A stretch of 12,891 bases of DNA from Candidatus Competibacteraceae bacterium (GCA_003527885.1 DPWB01000100.1:1-12891), one strand, 5' to 3'; counted from the first letter of the stretch, positions 6,906 to 12,891 are shown. A program made the numbers and translations. The notes: generated by a model from the letters alone, not told the origin.

Positions 6906-7660
6906 ACCCGGCTCAGAAAACTGTAGACCCACTTCGGAATGTAGAAACGGCGTTTGTTCAGGATCGCACCCACGATCGGCGCACCCTGGCCCATCAGTTT
7001 TTCGTGGAGTTCCACGATCACCGGCACCCGGCTGGTTTCGGCCGCCACGACCAAAATGACCGCATCCATCGCCCCGCACATGACGATGCCGTCGAAAGAG
7101 TGGGCGGCCGGAGGGGCATCGACCACCGTCAGCATGACTGAGCGCCGCAAATCGGTCCAAAAATCCGGCTGGTTGACGACGCGCGGCGCGTCGTGCAAAT
7201 CCCGGACGGGTTGGCTGACGATGAGTGAAGTGTCGCCCAACTGGTGAAAAGTCAGGGGCAGGGCGCGTTCCTCGGTTTCGCTCCGGTGCGACGAGCGGAG
7301 CAAGCGGCCGAAATCGACCCCCAGCGTTAGCGGCGGTCCCGGAGCGATGGCCGGATCGTCCTGGGCTTTGCTTTGGAAAAAGTTATAGTGCTCGCCGCGC
7401 CGCCAGTCGAAATCGAGCAGTAGCACGCGACCGTCCACGTATTGGGAGGCCATCAGCGCGAAATCTCGCGCCAGGGTGGAAACGCCTTCGCCGGGATTGG
7501 CGCTGATGAATTCGACCACCAGCCCTTCGCCGGGAACGAAAACCGGATTCATCAGGCTGAACAAGCGTTTGGTTTCGGAGGCGTTGAAAAATAGGCCGTT
7601 GAATCCCCTGCGGTCGGAACCCTGCGGTGAGGGGGCGGAAGAAACGGGCGGTGTCGGCAT
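6902..7660 (-). CDS. Stand-alone BY-kinase-like P-loop protein with degenerate Walker A
   Basis: A 252-aa cytoplasmic protein of the CpsD/BY-kinase (MinD/ParA-related) fold. Walker A is at 53-62 as S-A-N-P-G-E-G-V-S-T, where active members read GEGKST; the lysine is replaced by V60 (GTT, 7483-7481). Walker A' is at 80-86 (LLLDFDW, normally LLIDxDxR) and Walker B at 178-184 (TVVDAPP, normally IIDTPP). The family ending G-A-I-L-N-K-R-R-F-Y-I-P is present at 231-242. There is no C-terminal tyrosine cluster; the protein ends YIPKWVYSFLSRV. Lys to Val needs changes at three codon positions from AAA or AAG, so a single read error cannot explain it. Such a protein may bind nucleotide poorly or not hydrolyse it, acting as a regulatory partner of the kinase-less Wzz at 1652. 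ATG 7660 has AGGGA about six bases upstream and lies 24 bases after the deacetylase stop. Confidence 0.85.
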   Translation of the reverse strand: MPTPPVSSAPSPQGSDRRGFNGLFFNASETKRLFSLMNPVFVPGEGLVVEFISANPGEGVSTLARDFALMASQYVDGRVLLLDFDWRRGEHYNFFQSKAQDDPAIAPGPPLTLGVDFGRLLRSSHRSETEERALPLTFHQLGDTSLIVSQPVRDLHDAPRVVNQPDFWTDLRRSVMLTVVDAPPAAHSFDGIVMCGAMDAVILVVAAETSRVPVIVELHEKLMGQGAPIVGAILNKRRFYIPKWVYSFLSRV

Positions 7661-7684
7661 GAACGGTCCCTGGTTATCGGCAAA

Positions 7685-8743
7685 CTACTCGTAAGCGGGC
7701 GCGAGCGCGGCTCTAGCCCCGCTCAAACGAATCCGCAAGTCCTCCGCCGTATCGCTGCCGCCGAAGGGGATGCGCGGTAAGGCGTGCACGCCAGCGCCGG
7801 CGCGCAGCGGGCCGCCGTAGGCGAGGACGGCGCTGGCAAAACCGCAGTCCCGCGCGAGCGTCGTCACCGCCTGATCCACCGCTGGCGCATCGCCGTAAGG
7901 ATAAGCAAAATGGCGGATGGCCCGCTCCAGTTGGGTTTCCAGCCGCTGCCGGCTTTGGGTCATTTCCAGCCGCGCCTCGGCTTGCGGCAGGTCGCGCAGC
8001 GCCGGATGGGTGACCGTATGCGCTCCGAATTCGACCAGGCCGCTGGCGGCCATCTCCCGTATCATGTCCCACGTCATCATCCGTTCCCGGTCGATCGACC
8101 TAAAATCGATCTGGTATATTTGTTCCAGTTGCGACAGCGCCTTGGCGCGGGCGGCCGGGGCGGCTTTCCGTAACAGGTCGCACGCCTGCTGAAAAGCGGC
8201 GTCCCGTTCCGTCGTCGTGGCGGCGGAAAACGAATAATGCCGGTCCGCCAAAGACATGTCGAGCGTCGGATGATGTTGGAGAACGGCTTCGATGCCGTGC
8301 CACCAGGCCGGAGCTTCGCCATCGATGAAGCCGGTGGTGACGTAAATCGTGGCTGGCGCGGCCAATTGGCGCAACAAGGGATAGAGCAGTTGGTAATTAT
8401 CCCGGTAGCCGTCGTCGAAGGTCAGACAGGCGAAGCGGGGGCCGGCGCGCGGTGCGGCCAGACGCTCCAGGGCGACATCGAGCGACACCAACTCGTAGCC
8501 TTCCGAGCGCAAAGTCTCCACGATGGCGGTCAGTTGGCGGCCGGTGATGGTCAGGCCCGGATTGCCTTGCCAATCCGCCGTCTCGGACTCCTTAAGGCCA
8601 TGCAGCATCAGGATCGCGCCGCGCCCGCCGCACAGGCGTCGCACCCAGCGATCAACTCCCAATGCGGTTATCATGCTCCGCCAGCCCATTCCACTCGCGG
8701 CCGCCTGACGATCAGTGCTCTTGCGGGAGCCGCTTGTCTTCAT
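7685..8743 (-). CDS. Polysaccharide deacetylase (carbohydrate esterase family 4, NodB-like)
   Basis: A 352-aa protein. NodB motifs seen: motif 1 T-F-D-D-G-Y at 108-113 (D110 likely catalytic base, D111 metal ligand); motif 2 H-T-V-T-H-P at 242-247 (H242 and H246 metal ligands); motif 3 F-A-Y-P-Y-G at 279-284. An N-terminal ILMLHGL segment (44-50) takes the place of the ILxYHxV usual in this group. A helical insertion (about 160-225) separates motifs 1 and 2. These enzymes remove N- or O-acetyl groups from polysaccharides. No clear signal peptide is seen in the first 45 residues, so it may act on lipid-linked units in the cytoplasm or use a non-classical anchor. Start 8743 has a poor ribosome site; M19 (8689) and M24 (8674) are alternatives. 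First gene of the minus-strand operon with the kinase-like gene. Confidence 0.9.
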   Translation of the reverse strand: MKTSGSRKSTDRQAAASGMGWRSMITALGVDRWVRRLCGGRGAILMLHGLKESETADWQGNPGLTITGRQLTAIVETLRSEGYELVSLDVALERLAAPRAGPRFACLTFDDGYRDNYQLLYPLLRQLAAPATIYVTTGFIDGEAPAWWHGIEAVLQHHPTLDMSLADRHYSFSAATTTERDAAFQQACDLLRKAAPAARAKALSQLEQIYQIDFRSIDRERMMTWDMIREMAASGLVEFGAHTVTHPALRDLPQAEARLEMTQSRQRLETQLERAIRHFAYPYGDAPAVDQAVTTLARDCGFASAVLAYGGPLRAGAGVHALPRIPFGGSDTAEDLRIRLSGARAALAPAYE

Positions 8744-8747
8744 TTAT

Positions 8748-8776
8748 TTAACATCTTTGGTAAATAAGGTTATATT
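8748..8776 (+). promoter_or_regulatory. Sigma70-like promoter for the GT4/ATP-grasp operon
   Basis: TTAACA (8748-8753) and TATATT (8771-8776) each match the sigma70 consensus at 5 of 6 positions and are separated by exactly 17 bases. The surrounding 80-base gap between the divergent deacetylase and GT4 genes is markedly AT-rich. Transcription would start near 8783, leaving a leader of about 40 bases. The -35 box lies just outside the deacetylase start codon, so the two promoters probably overlap. Confidence 0.6.
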
Positions 8777-8823
8777 CTATCGGCTTTCCAACGGCCTAGT
8801 ATAGCTCTGCTGTTTTTTAATTT

Positions 8824-9936
8824 ATGAAAAGTGTCGCCTTTTACCTACCCAATCTCGCCGCTGGCGGCGCCGAACGGACCTTTTTACGGCTGGCGGCCGG
8901 CTTTAAGGAGCGGGGTTGCCCGGTGCGACTGGTGGTGGATCGGCCCGAGGGCGGGCTGCTGGAGACCGTGCAAAACAGCGGCTTGGCGCTGGATGTTCTG
9001 CACGCTGGCCGGACCCTGAGCGCGTTTCCCAAGCTGGGCGCCTGGTTGCGGCACAATACGCCCGATGTGTTGCTGTCGGCGATCACGCATAACAACCTCG
9101 TCGCCGTGTGGGCGCGGGCGCTGGCCCGGACCGCCACGCGGGTCGTCGTTTCCGAACATACCGTGCTTTCGGCGCAAGCCGCGTCCCAGCCCGGCTGGCA
9201 ATACCGCGTGCTGGCGCCGCTGTGTCGTTGGACTTATCCGCAAGCGGCGGCCATCGTGGTGGTTTCCGCTGGCGCGGCCGACGATCTGGCGCGTTACGCG
9301 GGTTTGTCGCGCGGCGCGATGAACGTGATTCCCAACCCGGTGGTCACGCCCGATTACCCGCCACGCATGGCCGCGCCCAGCCCACACCCCTGGCTGACGG
9401 ACGGCGGTCCGCCGGTGTTCGTCGCCGCTGGCCGGCTGGTGCCGCTCAAGGATTTTGCCACGTTGTTACAGGCGTTCGCCATCGTCCGACGCCGCGCCGG
9501 CGCCCGCTTGCTGGTCATCGGCGAAGGGCCGGAACGGGAGGCGCTGCTCGCCCTGCGCGCCCGGCTGGGATTGGAGGAAGCGGTGGAGTTGCCCGGTTTT
9601 TGTCCCGACCCGCTGCCGCTGTTCGCCCGCGCCGCCGCAGTGGTGGTCAGCTCGCAATTTGAAGGCTTTGGCCTGACGCTGGTCGAGGCGCTGGCCTGCG
9701 GCACGCCCGTCGTCAGCACGGACTGTCCGACCGGTCCCGCCGAGATCCTCGCGCGCGGCGTGTATGGCCGGCTGGTTTTGGTGGGGGATGCGGAGGGGTT
9801 GGCCGCCGCCATGTTGGAGACGCTGGCGGATTCTCCCGACCGCGACCGCCTGCGCCAGCGCGCCCAAGACTACACACTGGCGGCGGTGGTCGACCGGTAC
9901 CTGGAACTGTTCGACCGCTTGAAACCACCGCGATGA
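8824..9936 (+). CDS. GT4-family glycosyltransferase
   Basis: A 370-aa GT-B fold retaining glycosyltransferase. The N-terminal acceptor domain has the GGAER loop at 14-18. The C-terminal domain has the phosphate-binding R204 and K209 (AAGRLVPLKD) and the E-x7-E motif at E280 and E288 (FEGFGLTLVEAL), which bind the nucleotide-sugar donor. D-C-P-T-G-P-A-E-I-L at 300-309 is a signature of the PglA/PglH/WbnK-like branch, many of which transfer GalNAc or related hexoses. The donor cannot be fixed by eye. The enzyme should act at the inner face of the membrane, adding a sugar to the lipid-linked repeat unit. No Shine-Dalgarno is visible; the start is preceded by a U-rich stretch (TTTTTTAATTT). It overlaps the next gene by four bases (ATGA, 9933-9936). 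Confidence 0.9.
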   Translation: MKSVAFYLPNLAAGGAERTFLRLAAGFKERGCPVRLVVDRPEGGLLETVQNSGLALDVLHAGRTLSAFPKLGAWLRHNTPDVLLSAITHNNLVAVWARALARTATRVVVSEHTVLSAQAASQPGWQYRVLAPLCRWTYPQAAAIVVVSAGAADDLARYAGLSRGAMNVIPNPVVTPDYPPRMAAPSPHPWLTDGGPPVFVAAGRLVPLKDFATLLQAFAIVRRRAGARLLVIGEGPEREALLALRARLGLEEAVELPGFCPDPLPLFARAAAVVVSSQFEGFGLTLVEALACGTPVVSTDCPTGPAEILARGVYGRLVLVGDAEGLAAAMLETLADSPDRDRLRQRAQDYTLAAVVDRYLELFDRLKPPR

Positions 9937-11102
9937 ACGCTTCCCGTGTCGCTGCCGTGGTCGTCGGCGTCGAAGTCAACGGCCTGGGCATCCTGCGCAG
10001 TCTGGCGTTGGGCGATGTGCCGCTGATCGCCGCCGACGCCGATCCGCGCCAGCCCGCCATGCGCACCCGGCACGGCCGCAAGCTGGGGTTGCGCGCCTTG
10101 ACAGGTTCTGAACTGGTGGAGGATTTGCTCGCCCTGGCGCGCAGCCTGGACCAACGCCCGGTACTGTTCCTCACACGCGACGATACGGTGGCTACCGTCT
10201 CGGCGCACCGCGAAACCTTGGCCCAGCATTATCGCTTCCAGTTACCGCCGCCGGCTATCACCACCGCGCTGAACACCAAGGCCGGTTTTCAGGCACTCGC
10301 CCAACAGGGCAACTTTCCCGTTCCGCCCGGCGTCCATGTCACCGGTGAGGCCGATTTGCCGGAGCTGGCCGCGTTGCCCTACCCCTGCGCGCTCAAGCCC
10401 GGCGAGCGCAACGCGGCTTACGACCGCCAGTTCGCCAAGGCGTATCGAATCGACTCGTTTACCGAGGCGAAAGACCTTTGCCGGCGGATTCTGCCGGTGA
10501 TGCCCGATTTGCTCGTGCAGCAATGGATCGAGGGCGGAGACGACGCGATTTACTTCGTGCTGCAATACCATCCGGGCGGCGGTCGGTCGCCGCTGTCGTT
10601 CACCGGGCGTAAGATTCGCTCGTGGCCGGCCTGCATCGGCGTCGCGGCCCGCTGTGGTCCCGCGCCGGAAATGGCCGCCGAACTGGAACCGTTGACAACG
10701 CGATTTTTTCAGTCTTGTCAGTTGGAAGGCTGGGCCGCCATGGAATACAAGCGCGATGCCCGCGACGGCCGTTTCGTGATGATCGAGCCTTCGGCGGGGC
10801 GTTCCGAAATGCTGGGTGAAATCGCCGTGCTGAACGGCGTCAATCTGCCGCTGGCCGCTTATCACTGGCTGATTGGCGAGGAGCCGCCGCCGCCGACAAC
10901 GCGGCCCCGCACCCTGTGGCGGCGCGACTGGCTGGCCGATACGGCCGCCGCGCACGCCCAGCCGGAGATCGGGCTTTGGTCGCCGGCGGATGCCCCCGTA
11001 ATGGACGGCTTCTGGCGGCGCGACGATCCGCTGCCGGCGCTGTACGCTTACCCGCAGCGCGCGCTGGGCGCGGTGTGGCGGCGGCTGGCTGGTCGGAGCT
11101 AA
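9933..11102 (+). CDS. ATP-grasp family carboxylate-amine ligase-like protein
   Basis: A 389-aa protein. The N-terminal domain (1-110) has a Rossmann-like start (AAVVVGVEVNGLGILRSLAL) and FLTRDD at 79-84. The central ATP-grasp part has the nucleotide-binding lysine in ALKPGERN (K155), the hinge LLVQQWIEGGDDAIYF (193-208) and the metal-binding acidic residues E271 (MEYKRD) and E285. The latter sits in MIEPSAGRSEM, a variant of the EPTVGRTD motif of ATP-grasp proteins in polysaccharide loci. ATP-grasp enzymes join a carboxylate to an amine through an acyl phosphate, so this one may add an amino acid or other amide to a uronic-acid or amino-sugar residue of the polymer. Substrate unknown. Translationally coupled to the GT4 gene. 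Confidence 0.85.
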   Translation: MNASRVAAVVVGVEVNGLGILRSLALGDVPLIAADADPRQPAMRTRHGRKLGLRALTGSELVEDLLALARSLDQRPVLFLTRDDTVATVSAHRETLAQHYRFQLPPPAITTALNTKAGFQALAQQGNFPVPPGVHVTGEADLPELAALPYPCALKPGERNAAYDRQFAKAYRIDSFTEAKDLCRRILPVMPDLLVQQWIEGGDDAIYFVLQYHPGGGRSPLSFTGRKIRSWPACIGVAARCGPAPEMAAELEPLTTRFFQSCQLEGWAAMEYKRDARDGRFVMIEPSAGRSEMLGEIAVLNGVNLPLAAYHWLIGEEPPPPTTRPRTLWRRDWLADTAAAHAQPEIGLWSPADAPVMDGFWRRDDPLPALYAYPQRALGAVWRRLAGRS

Positions 11103-11103
11103 A

Positions 11104-11116
11104 CGCTTCCGAAGCG
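11104..11116. terminator. Short hairpin after the ATP-grasp gene
   Basis: CGCTT-CCG-AAGCG forms a 5-bp stem directly after the TAA at 11100-11102. No T tract follows, so it is at best a weak terminator. Confidence 0.2.
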
Positions 11117-11183
11117 GTCCACCCCGTCAGCGCCCACCGGCTCACGGCGTCAAGGGGCAGGCGCAATAGCTTGTCGGACACGA

Positions 11184-11189
11184 TATAAT
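11184..11189 (+). promoter_or_regulatory. Perfect -10 box (TATAAT) upstream of the membrane fusion gene
   Basis: TATAAT at 11184-11189 is a full match to the sigma70 -10 consensus, in an otherwise GC-rich neighbourhood. No good -35 box stands 16-18 bases upstream (GCGCAA region), and TTGTCG at 11171 is too close. The promoter would therefore be weak or need an activator. Transcription would start about 70 bases before the ATG at 11264, so the hairpin at 11201-11236 would lie in the leader. Confidence 0.35.
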
Positions 11190-11200
11190 GCTCAATTTTT

Positions 11201-11236
11201 AGGAAGTTGCTAGGCTTCAATAGCGGCTAACTTTCT
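11201..11236. other. Bulged inverted repeat in the leader of the membrane fusion gene
   Basis: AGGAAGTT-GCTA (11201-11212) pairs with TAGC (11221-11224) and AACTTTCT (11229-11236), giving a 12-bp stem with one G-T pair, a 4-base bulge (GGCT) and an 8-base loop. It is preceded by five T and followed by AAAA, so it is not a plus-strand terminator. It may be an mRNA leader structure or a protein-binding site. Downstream TCGATTAATTGA (11248-11259) is a near-palindrome. Confidence 0.35.
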
Positions 11237-11263
11237 AAAATTATCGCTCGATTAATTGACTCC

Positions 11264-12442
11264 ATGCCTGAACTACCTGCCCGCCGTTCCTTTTCGCTGG
11301 TTCTCGTTCTGTCCGCGCTCTCGCTAATCGTGGCTGCGGCGTGGTTTTTCAACCGCTCGACCTCGCAAACCCCGGAACCGCCAAAGAGCACCGAAAACCT
11401 TACAGGACCCACCAGTGCCCCCCGCCCGGCGCTCGCCATCACCGCCGAAACGCCGCGACGGACACCGCTTGCCGAACAGCTTGCGGCCAACGGCGACATC
11501 GCCGCGTGGCAGGAGGCGAGCATCGGCTCGGATGTCAACGGCCTGCGTCTGGCGGAGGTACGGGCCGATGTCGGTGATCGGGTCCAGAAAGGCCAAGTGC
11601 TGGCCGTGTTCGACGCCGATCTGGTGGAAGCCGACCGGGCGCAAGCCCGCGCCGGTCTAGCTGAAGCCGAGGCCGCCTTGATCGACGCCAGCGGCAATGC
11701 CGACCGGGCGCGAGCGATTGCCCCCAGCGGCGCGATGAGTAAGCAACAGGTCAATCAGTACCTGACCGCTGAAAAGACCGCACAGGCACGAGTCAAAGCT
11801 GCTCAAGCCTTGGTGGAAAGCCAGGATTTACGGCTTAAACATACGCAGGTGCTCGCGCCGGATGCGGGCGTGATCTCAGTGCGCAGTGCGACGGTGGGTG
11901 CGGTCGCTGCCCCTGGCATGGAGTTGTTTCGGCTGATGTTGCGCGGGCGGCTGGAATGGCGGGCGGAGGTGACGGCGGCGGATTTGACCCGGCTCAAAAT
12001 CGGTCTGCGCGCGCGTGTCACCTTACCGGGTGGGGGTGAGGTGCAAGGCACCCTGCGCCAACTCGCCCCGACGGTCGATCCCAAAACCCGCTATGCCATC
12101 GCCTACGTCGATCTACCCGCCGGTTCGGCGGCGCGGGCCGGGATGTTCGCGCAAGGCATTTTTGAATTGGCCCAGACCGAGGCGCTGACCGTGCCGCAGG
12201 AGGCGGTGGTGATGCGTGATGGGTTCGCCCATGTGCTGATCGTCGGCGCGGATCGGCGGGTGAGTCTTAAGCGGGTGCAAACTGGGCGGATGGTGGAAAA
12301 TCGCATGGAGATCAGGGAGGGTCTGCTGCCAGAGCAAACGGTGGCGGTGCGCGGCGCGGCGTTCCTCAACGATGGGGATTTGGTGCAGGTCAGCGCGGAG
12401 GGTTCCACAACGAACTCTGTTGGCGTTCCTGTGGCAGATTAG
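11264..12442 (+). CDS. Periplasmic adaptor (membrane fusion protein) of an RND-type efflux system
   Basis: A 392-aa protein. The N-terminus has one hydrophobic segment (about 10-29), a membrane anchor or signal. Order of domains seen: first half of the barrel-sandwich (lipoyl-like) domain at about 85-120 (VRADVGDRVQKGQVLAVFD); an alpha-helical hairpin about 120-192 rich in Ala, Glu and Gln; the second lipoyl half at about 193-222 (LAPDAGVISVRSATVGAVAA); a beta-barrel domain about 228-300; and a membrane-proximal domain to about 380. This is the standard plan and length of HlyD/AcrA-type adaptors linking an inner-membrane pump to an outer-membrane channel. The partner RND pump normally follows at once; here the next 110 bases hold no gene and unrelated small ORFs follow. 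The ribosome site is weak. It is probably a separate transcription unit from the polysaccharide genes. Confidence 0.9.
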   Translation: MPELPARRSFSLVLVLSALSLIVAAAWFFNRSTSQTPEPPKSTENLTGPTSAPRPALAITAETPRRTPLAEQLAANGDIAAWQEASIGSDVNGLRLAEVRADVGDRVQKGQVLAVFDADLVEADRAQARAGLAEAEAALIDASGNADRARAIAPSGAMSKQQVNQYLTAEKTAQARVKAAQALVESQDLRLKHTQVLAPDAGVISVRSATVGAVAAPGMELFRLMLRGRLEWRAEVTAADLTRLKIGLRARVTLPGGGEVQGTLRQLAPTVDPKTRYAIAYVDLPAGSAARAGMFAQGIFELAQTEALTVPQEAVVMRDGFAHVLIVGADRRVSLKRVQTGRMVENRMEIREGLLPEQTVAVRGAAFLNDGDLVQVSAEGSTTNSVGVPVAD

Positions 12443-12555
12443 TAGCGGTGGGAATAGCTGGAAACAGGCCAATCTTTAGCAGCTCTTATGAGGGCAGAAC
12501 CAAACGATTTCGCTAGACTGGTTGTCCTCGTCAGGCTTGCATTGGAGAAGTTAAA

Positions 12556-12672
12556 ATGGCTAAGGCCTACGAAACCATTGTCCAAGGGCTAAAAGAAGCT
12601 ATCTCTCTCAACGAAGGCAAACCGATTGCGGCTAAGGTTCATCGTTCAGAAAAATTGATGTTGCCGTATTAG
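12556..12672 (+). pseudogene. Remnant of a HigA-like XRE antitoxin gene (N-terminal part)
   Basis: ATG 12556 has a strong Shine-Dalgarno (GGAGAAG, 12544-12550) at ideal spacing and encodes 38 residues beginning MAKAYETIVQGLKEAISLNE. A start of the type M-x-K-A-Y-x-x-I-x-x-GL-x-EA-I is common in small XRE-family (HigA/NadS-like) antitoxins, whose helix-turn-helix follows after about 40 residues. Here the frame stops at TAG 12670-12672. Adding one A in the AAAAA tract at 12650-12654 would give SEKIDVAVL, resembling the K-I-D-V-A-x-I-R lead-in to the helix-turn-helix, but that frame also soon diverges and ends. So the gene looks frameshifted and truncated. No toxin gene lies upstream within 110 bases. 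Recognition is from memory of the family and is tentative. Confidence 0.4.
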
Positions 12673-12693
12673 GTGGCCATGGAGAGTATTTGT

Positions 12694-12816
12694 ATGTCAC
12701 TTGATCTTGTTCTTTTTATCGCCGGCGTATTATTGTCTGCTGTCTTCTCGTGGTTTTTTACGCATATATATGGTTTTGTTGCACAAATGTACGGGGTCCG
12801 CATATCAAGGCGATGA
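12694..12816 (+). pseudogene. 5' end of a membrane-anchored gene, apparently interrupted by an IS element
   Basis: ATG 12694 has a strong Shine-Dalgarno (GGAGAG, 12681-12686; 7-base gap). The first 26 codons give one transmembrane helix, LVLFIAGVLLSAVFSWFFTHIY. From codon 27 (12772) the sequence matches an insertion-sequence end (GGTTTTGTTGCACAAAT), so the remaining 14 residues to TGA 12814-12816 are read from the element. The original product was probably longer: a short N-terminal helix followed by a cytoplasmic domain. Such anchors occur in many accessory and defence proteins, but nothing of the domain remains here, so no function is proposed. If the IS reading is wrong, this would be a complete 40-aa single-pass membrane protein. 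Confidence 0.5.
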
Positions 12817-12865
12817 ACGAACAGAGGCGGAAGTATCGGGTCACGAACTGGCGTACCTATAACGC
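12772..12865 (+). mobile_element. Left end of an IS5-family insertion sequence, cut by the contig end
   Basis: The element is proposed to start at GGTTTTGTTGCACAAAT (12772-12788), which resembles the GGCTTTGTTGCACAAA-type terminal inverted repeats of IS5-family elements, about 40 bases before a transposase start. The other end lies outside the contig, so neither the inverted-repeat partner nor the target duplication can be seen. The flanking CATATATAT (12762-12771) would hold the target duplication. A multicopy element here would explain the assembly break. Confidence 0.6.
12813..12865 (+). CDS. IS5-family transposase, N-terminal fragment
   Basis: ATG 12813 opens a frame reading MNEQRRKYRVTNWRTYN before the adapter begins at 12866. 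K-Y-x-V-T-N-W-x-x-Y-N is the highly typical start of IS5-family (IS903/IS1031-like) DDE transposases, which continue with a L-x-x-R-G-x-L-T-x-W segment not reached here. AAGG stands just two bases upstream, a short spacing. The start codon overlaps the stop of the interrupted upstream frame (ATGA), likely by chance of the insertion. The frame beyond 12865 is adapter and must be ignored. Confidence 0.72.
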
Positions 12866-12891
12866 CTGTCTCTTATACACATCTGACGCTG
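12866..12891. other. Nextera read-1 adapter, reverse complement (sequencing artefact)
   Basis: Positions 12866-12884 are the Tn5 mosaic end in reverse complement (CTGTCTCTTATACACATCT), followed by GACGCTG, the start of the reverse-complemented Nextera read-1 overhang. It is not genomic and marks read-through at the end of a library fragment. Confidence 0.97.

Noticed and set aside
6906..7160. N-terminal extension of the unknown secreted protein
   Set aside because: Lies inside the kinase-like gene, is Arg/Gly/Cys-rich, and would hide the clear signal peptide that begins at 6905.
103..12865. tRNA, rRNA or CRISPR array
   Set aside because: No direct-repeat array, cloverleaf or rRNA-like stretch was seen on either strand.

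Overview
This window is a complete short contig rather than a slice of a larger sequence. Positions 1-102 hold an Illumina Nextera P7 adapter (P7 oligo, i7 index, transposase mosaic end), and 12866-12891 hold the reverse complement of the Nextera read-1 adapter. Only 103-12865 is genomic DNA. The core is GC-rich, densely packed and uses Gram-negative machinery (outer-membrane export lipoprotein, Wzx/Wzy/Wzz, periplasmic RND adaptor). This suggests a high-GC proteobacterium, most likely a gammaproteobacterium; no marker gene allows a firmer placement.

Layout. The 3' end of a GH5-type glycoside hydrolase (103-324) is followed by a small secreted Cys-rich protein (446-796). A Wza-type polysaccharide export lipoprotein (830-1543, minus) is divergent from a plus-strand operon: Wzz/GumC chain-length protein without a kinase domain (1652-3298), Wzx-type flippase (3317-4759) and Wzy-type polymerase (4759-6186). 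Facing it is a minus-strand operon read in the order polysaccharide deacetylase (8743-7685), BY-kinase-like P-loop protein (7660-6902) and an unrecognised secreted protein (6905-6204). Divergent from the deacetylase, behind a good sigma70-like promoter, are a GT4 glycosyltransferase (8824-9936) and an overlapping ATP-grasp ligase (9933-11102). After a 161-base gap comes an RND/HlyD-type membrane fusion protein (11264-12442).

The last 400 bases look different: more AT-rich, with strong Shine-Dalgarno sites, a remnant of an antitoxin-like gene (12556-12672), and the start of a membrane-anchored gene (12694) apparently cut by an IS5-family element (12772 onward). That element explains why the contig stops here.

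How it works together. Genes 830-11102 form most of a Wzx/Wzy-dependent exopolysaccharide system. GT4 helps build the repeat unit, the flippase moves it across the inner membrane, the polymerase joins it in the periplasm, Wzz sets chain length, the Wza-type lipoprotein takes part in export, and the deacetylase modifies the product. No priming glycosyltransferase is present, so the locus is incomplete or uses one encoded elsewhere.

The most notable biology is the split co-polymerase/kinase pair. The Wzz protein ends where a kinase domain would normally begin. The separate kinase-like protein has valine in place of the Walker A lysine, so it may be a pseudokinase; it is translationally coupled to an unknown secreted protein. 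A 10-codon leader ORF with a strong ribosome binding site overlaps the Wzz start codon as ATGA.
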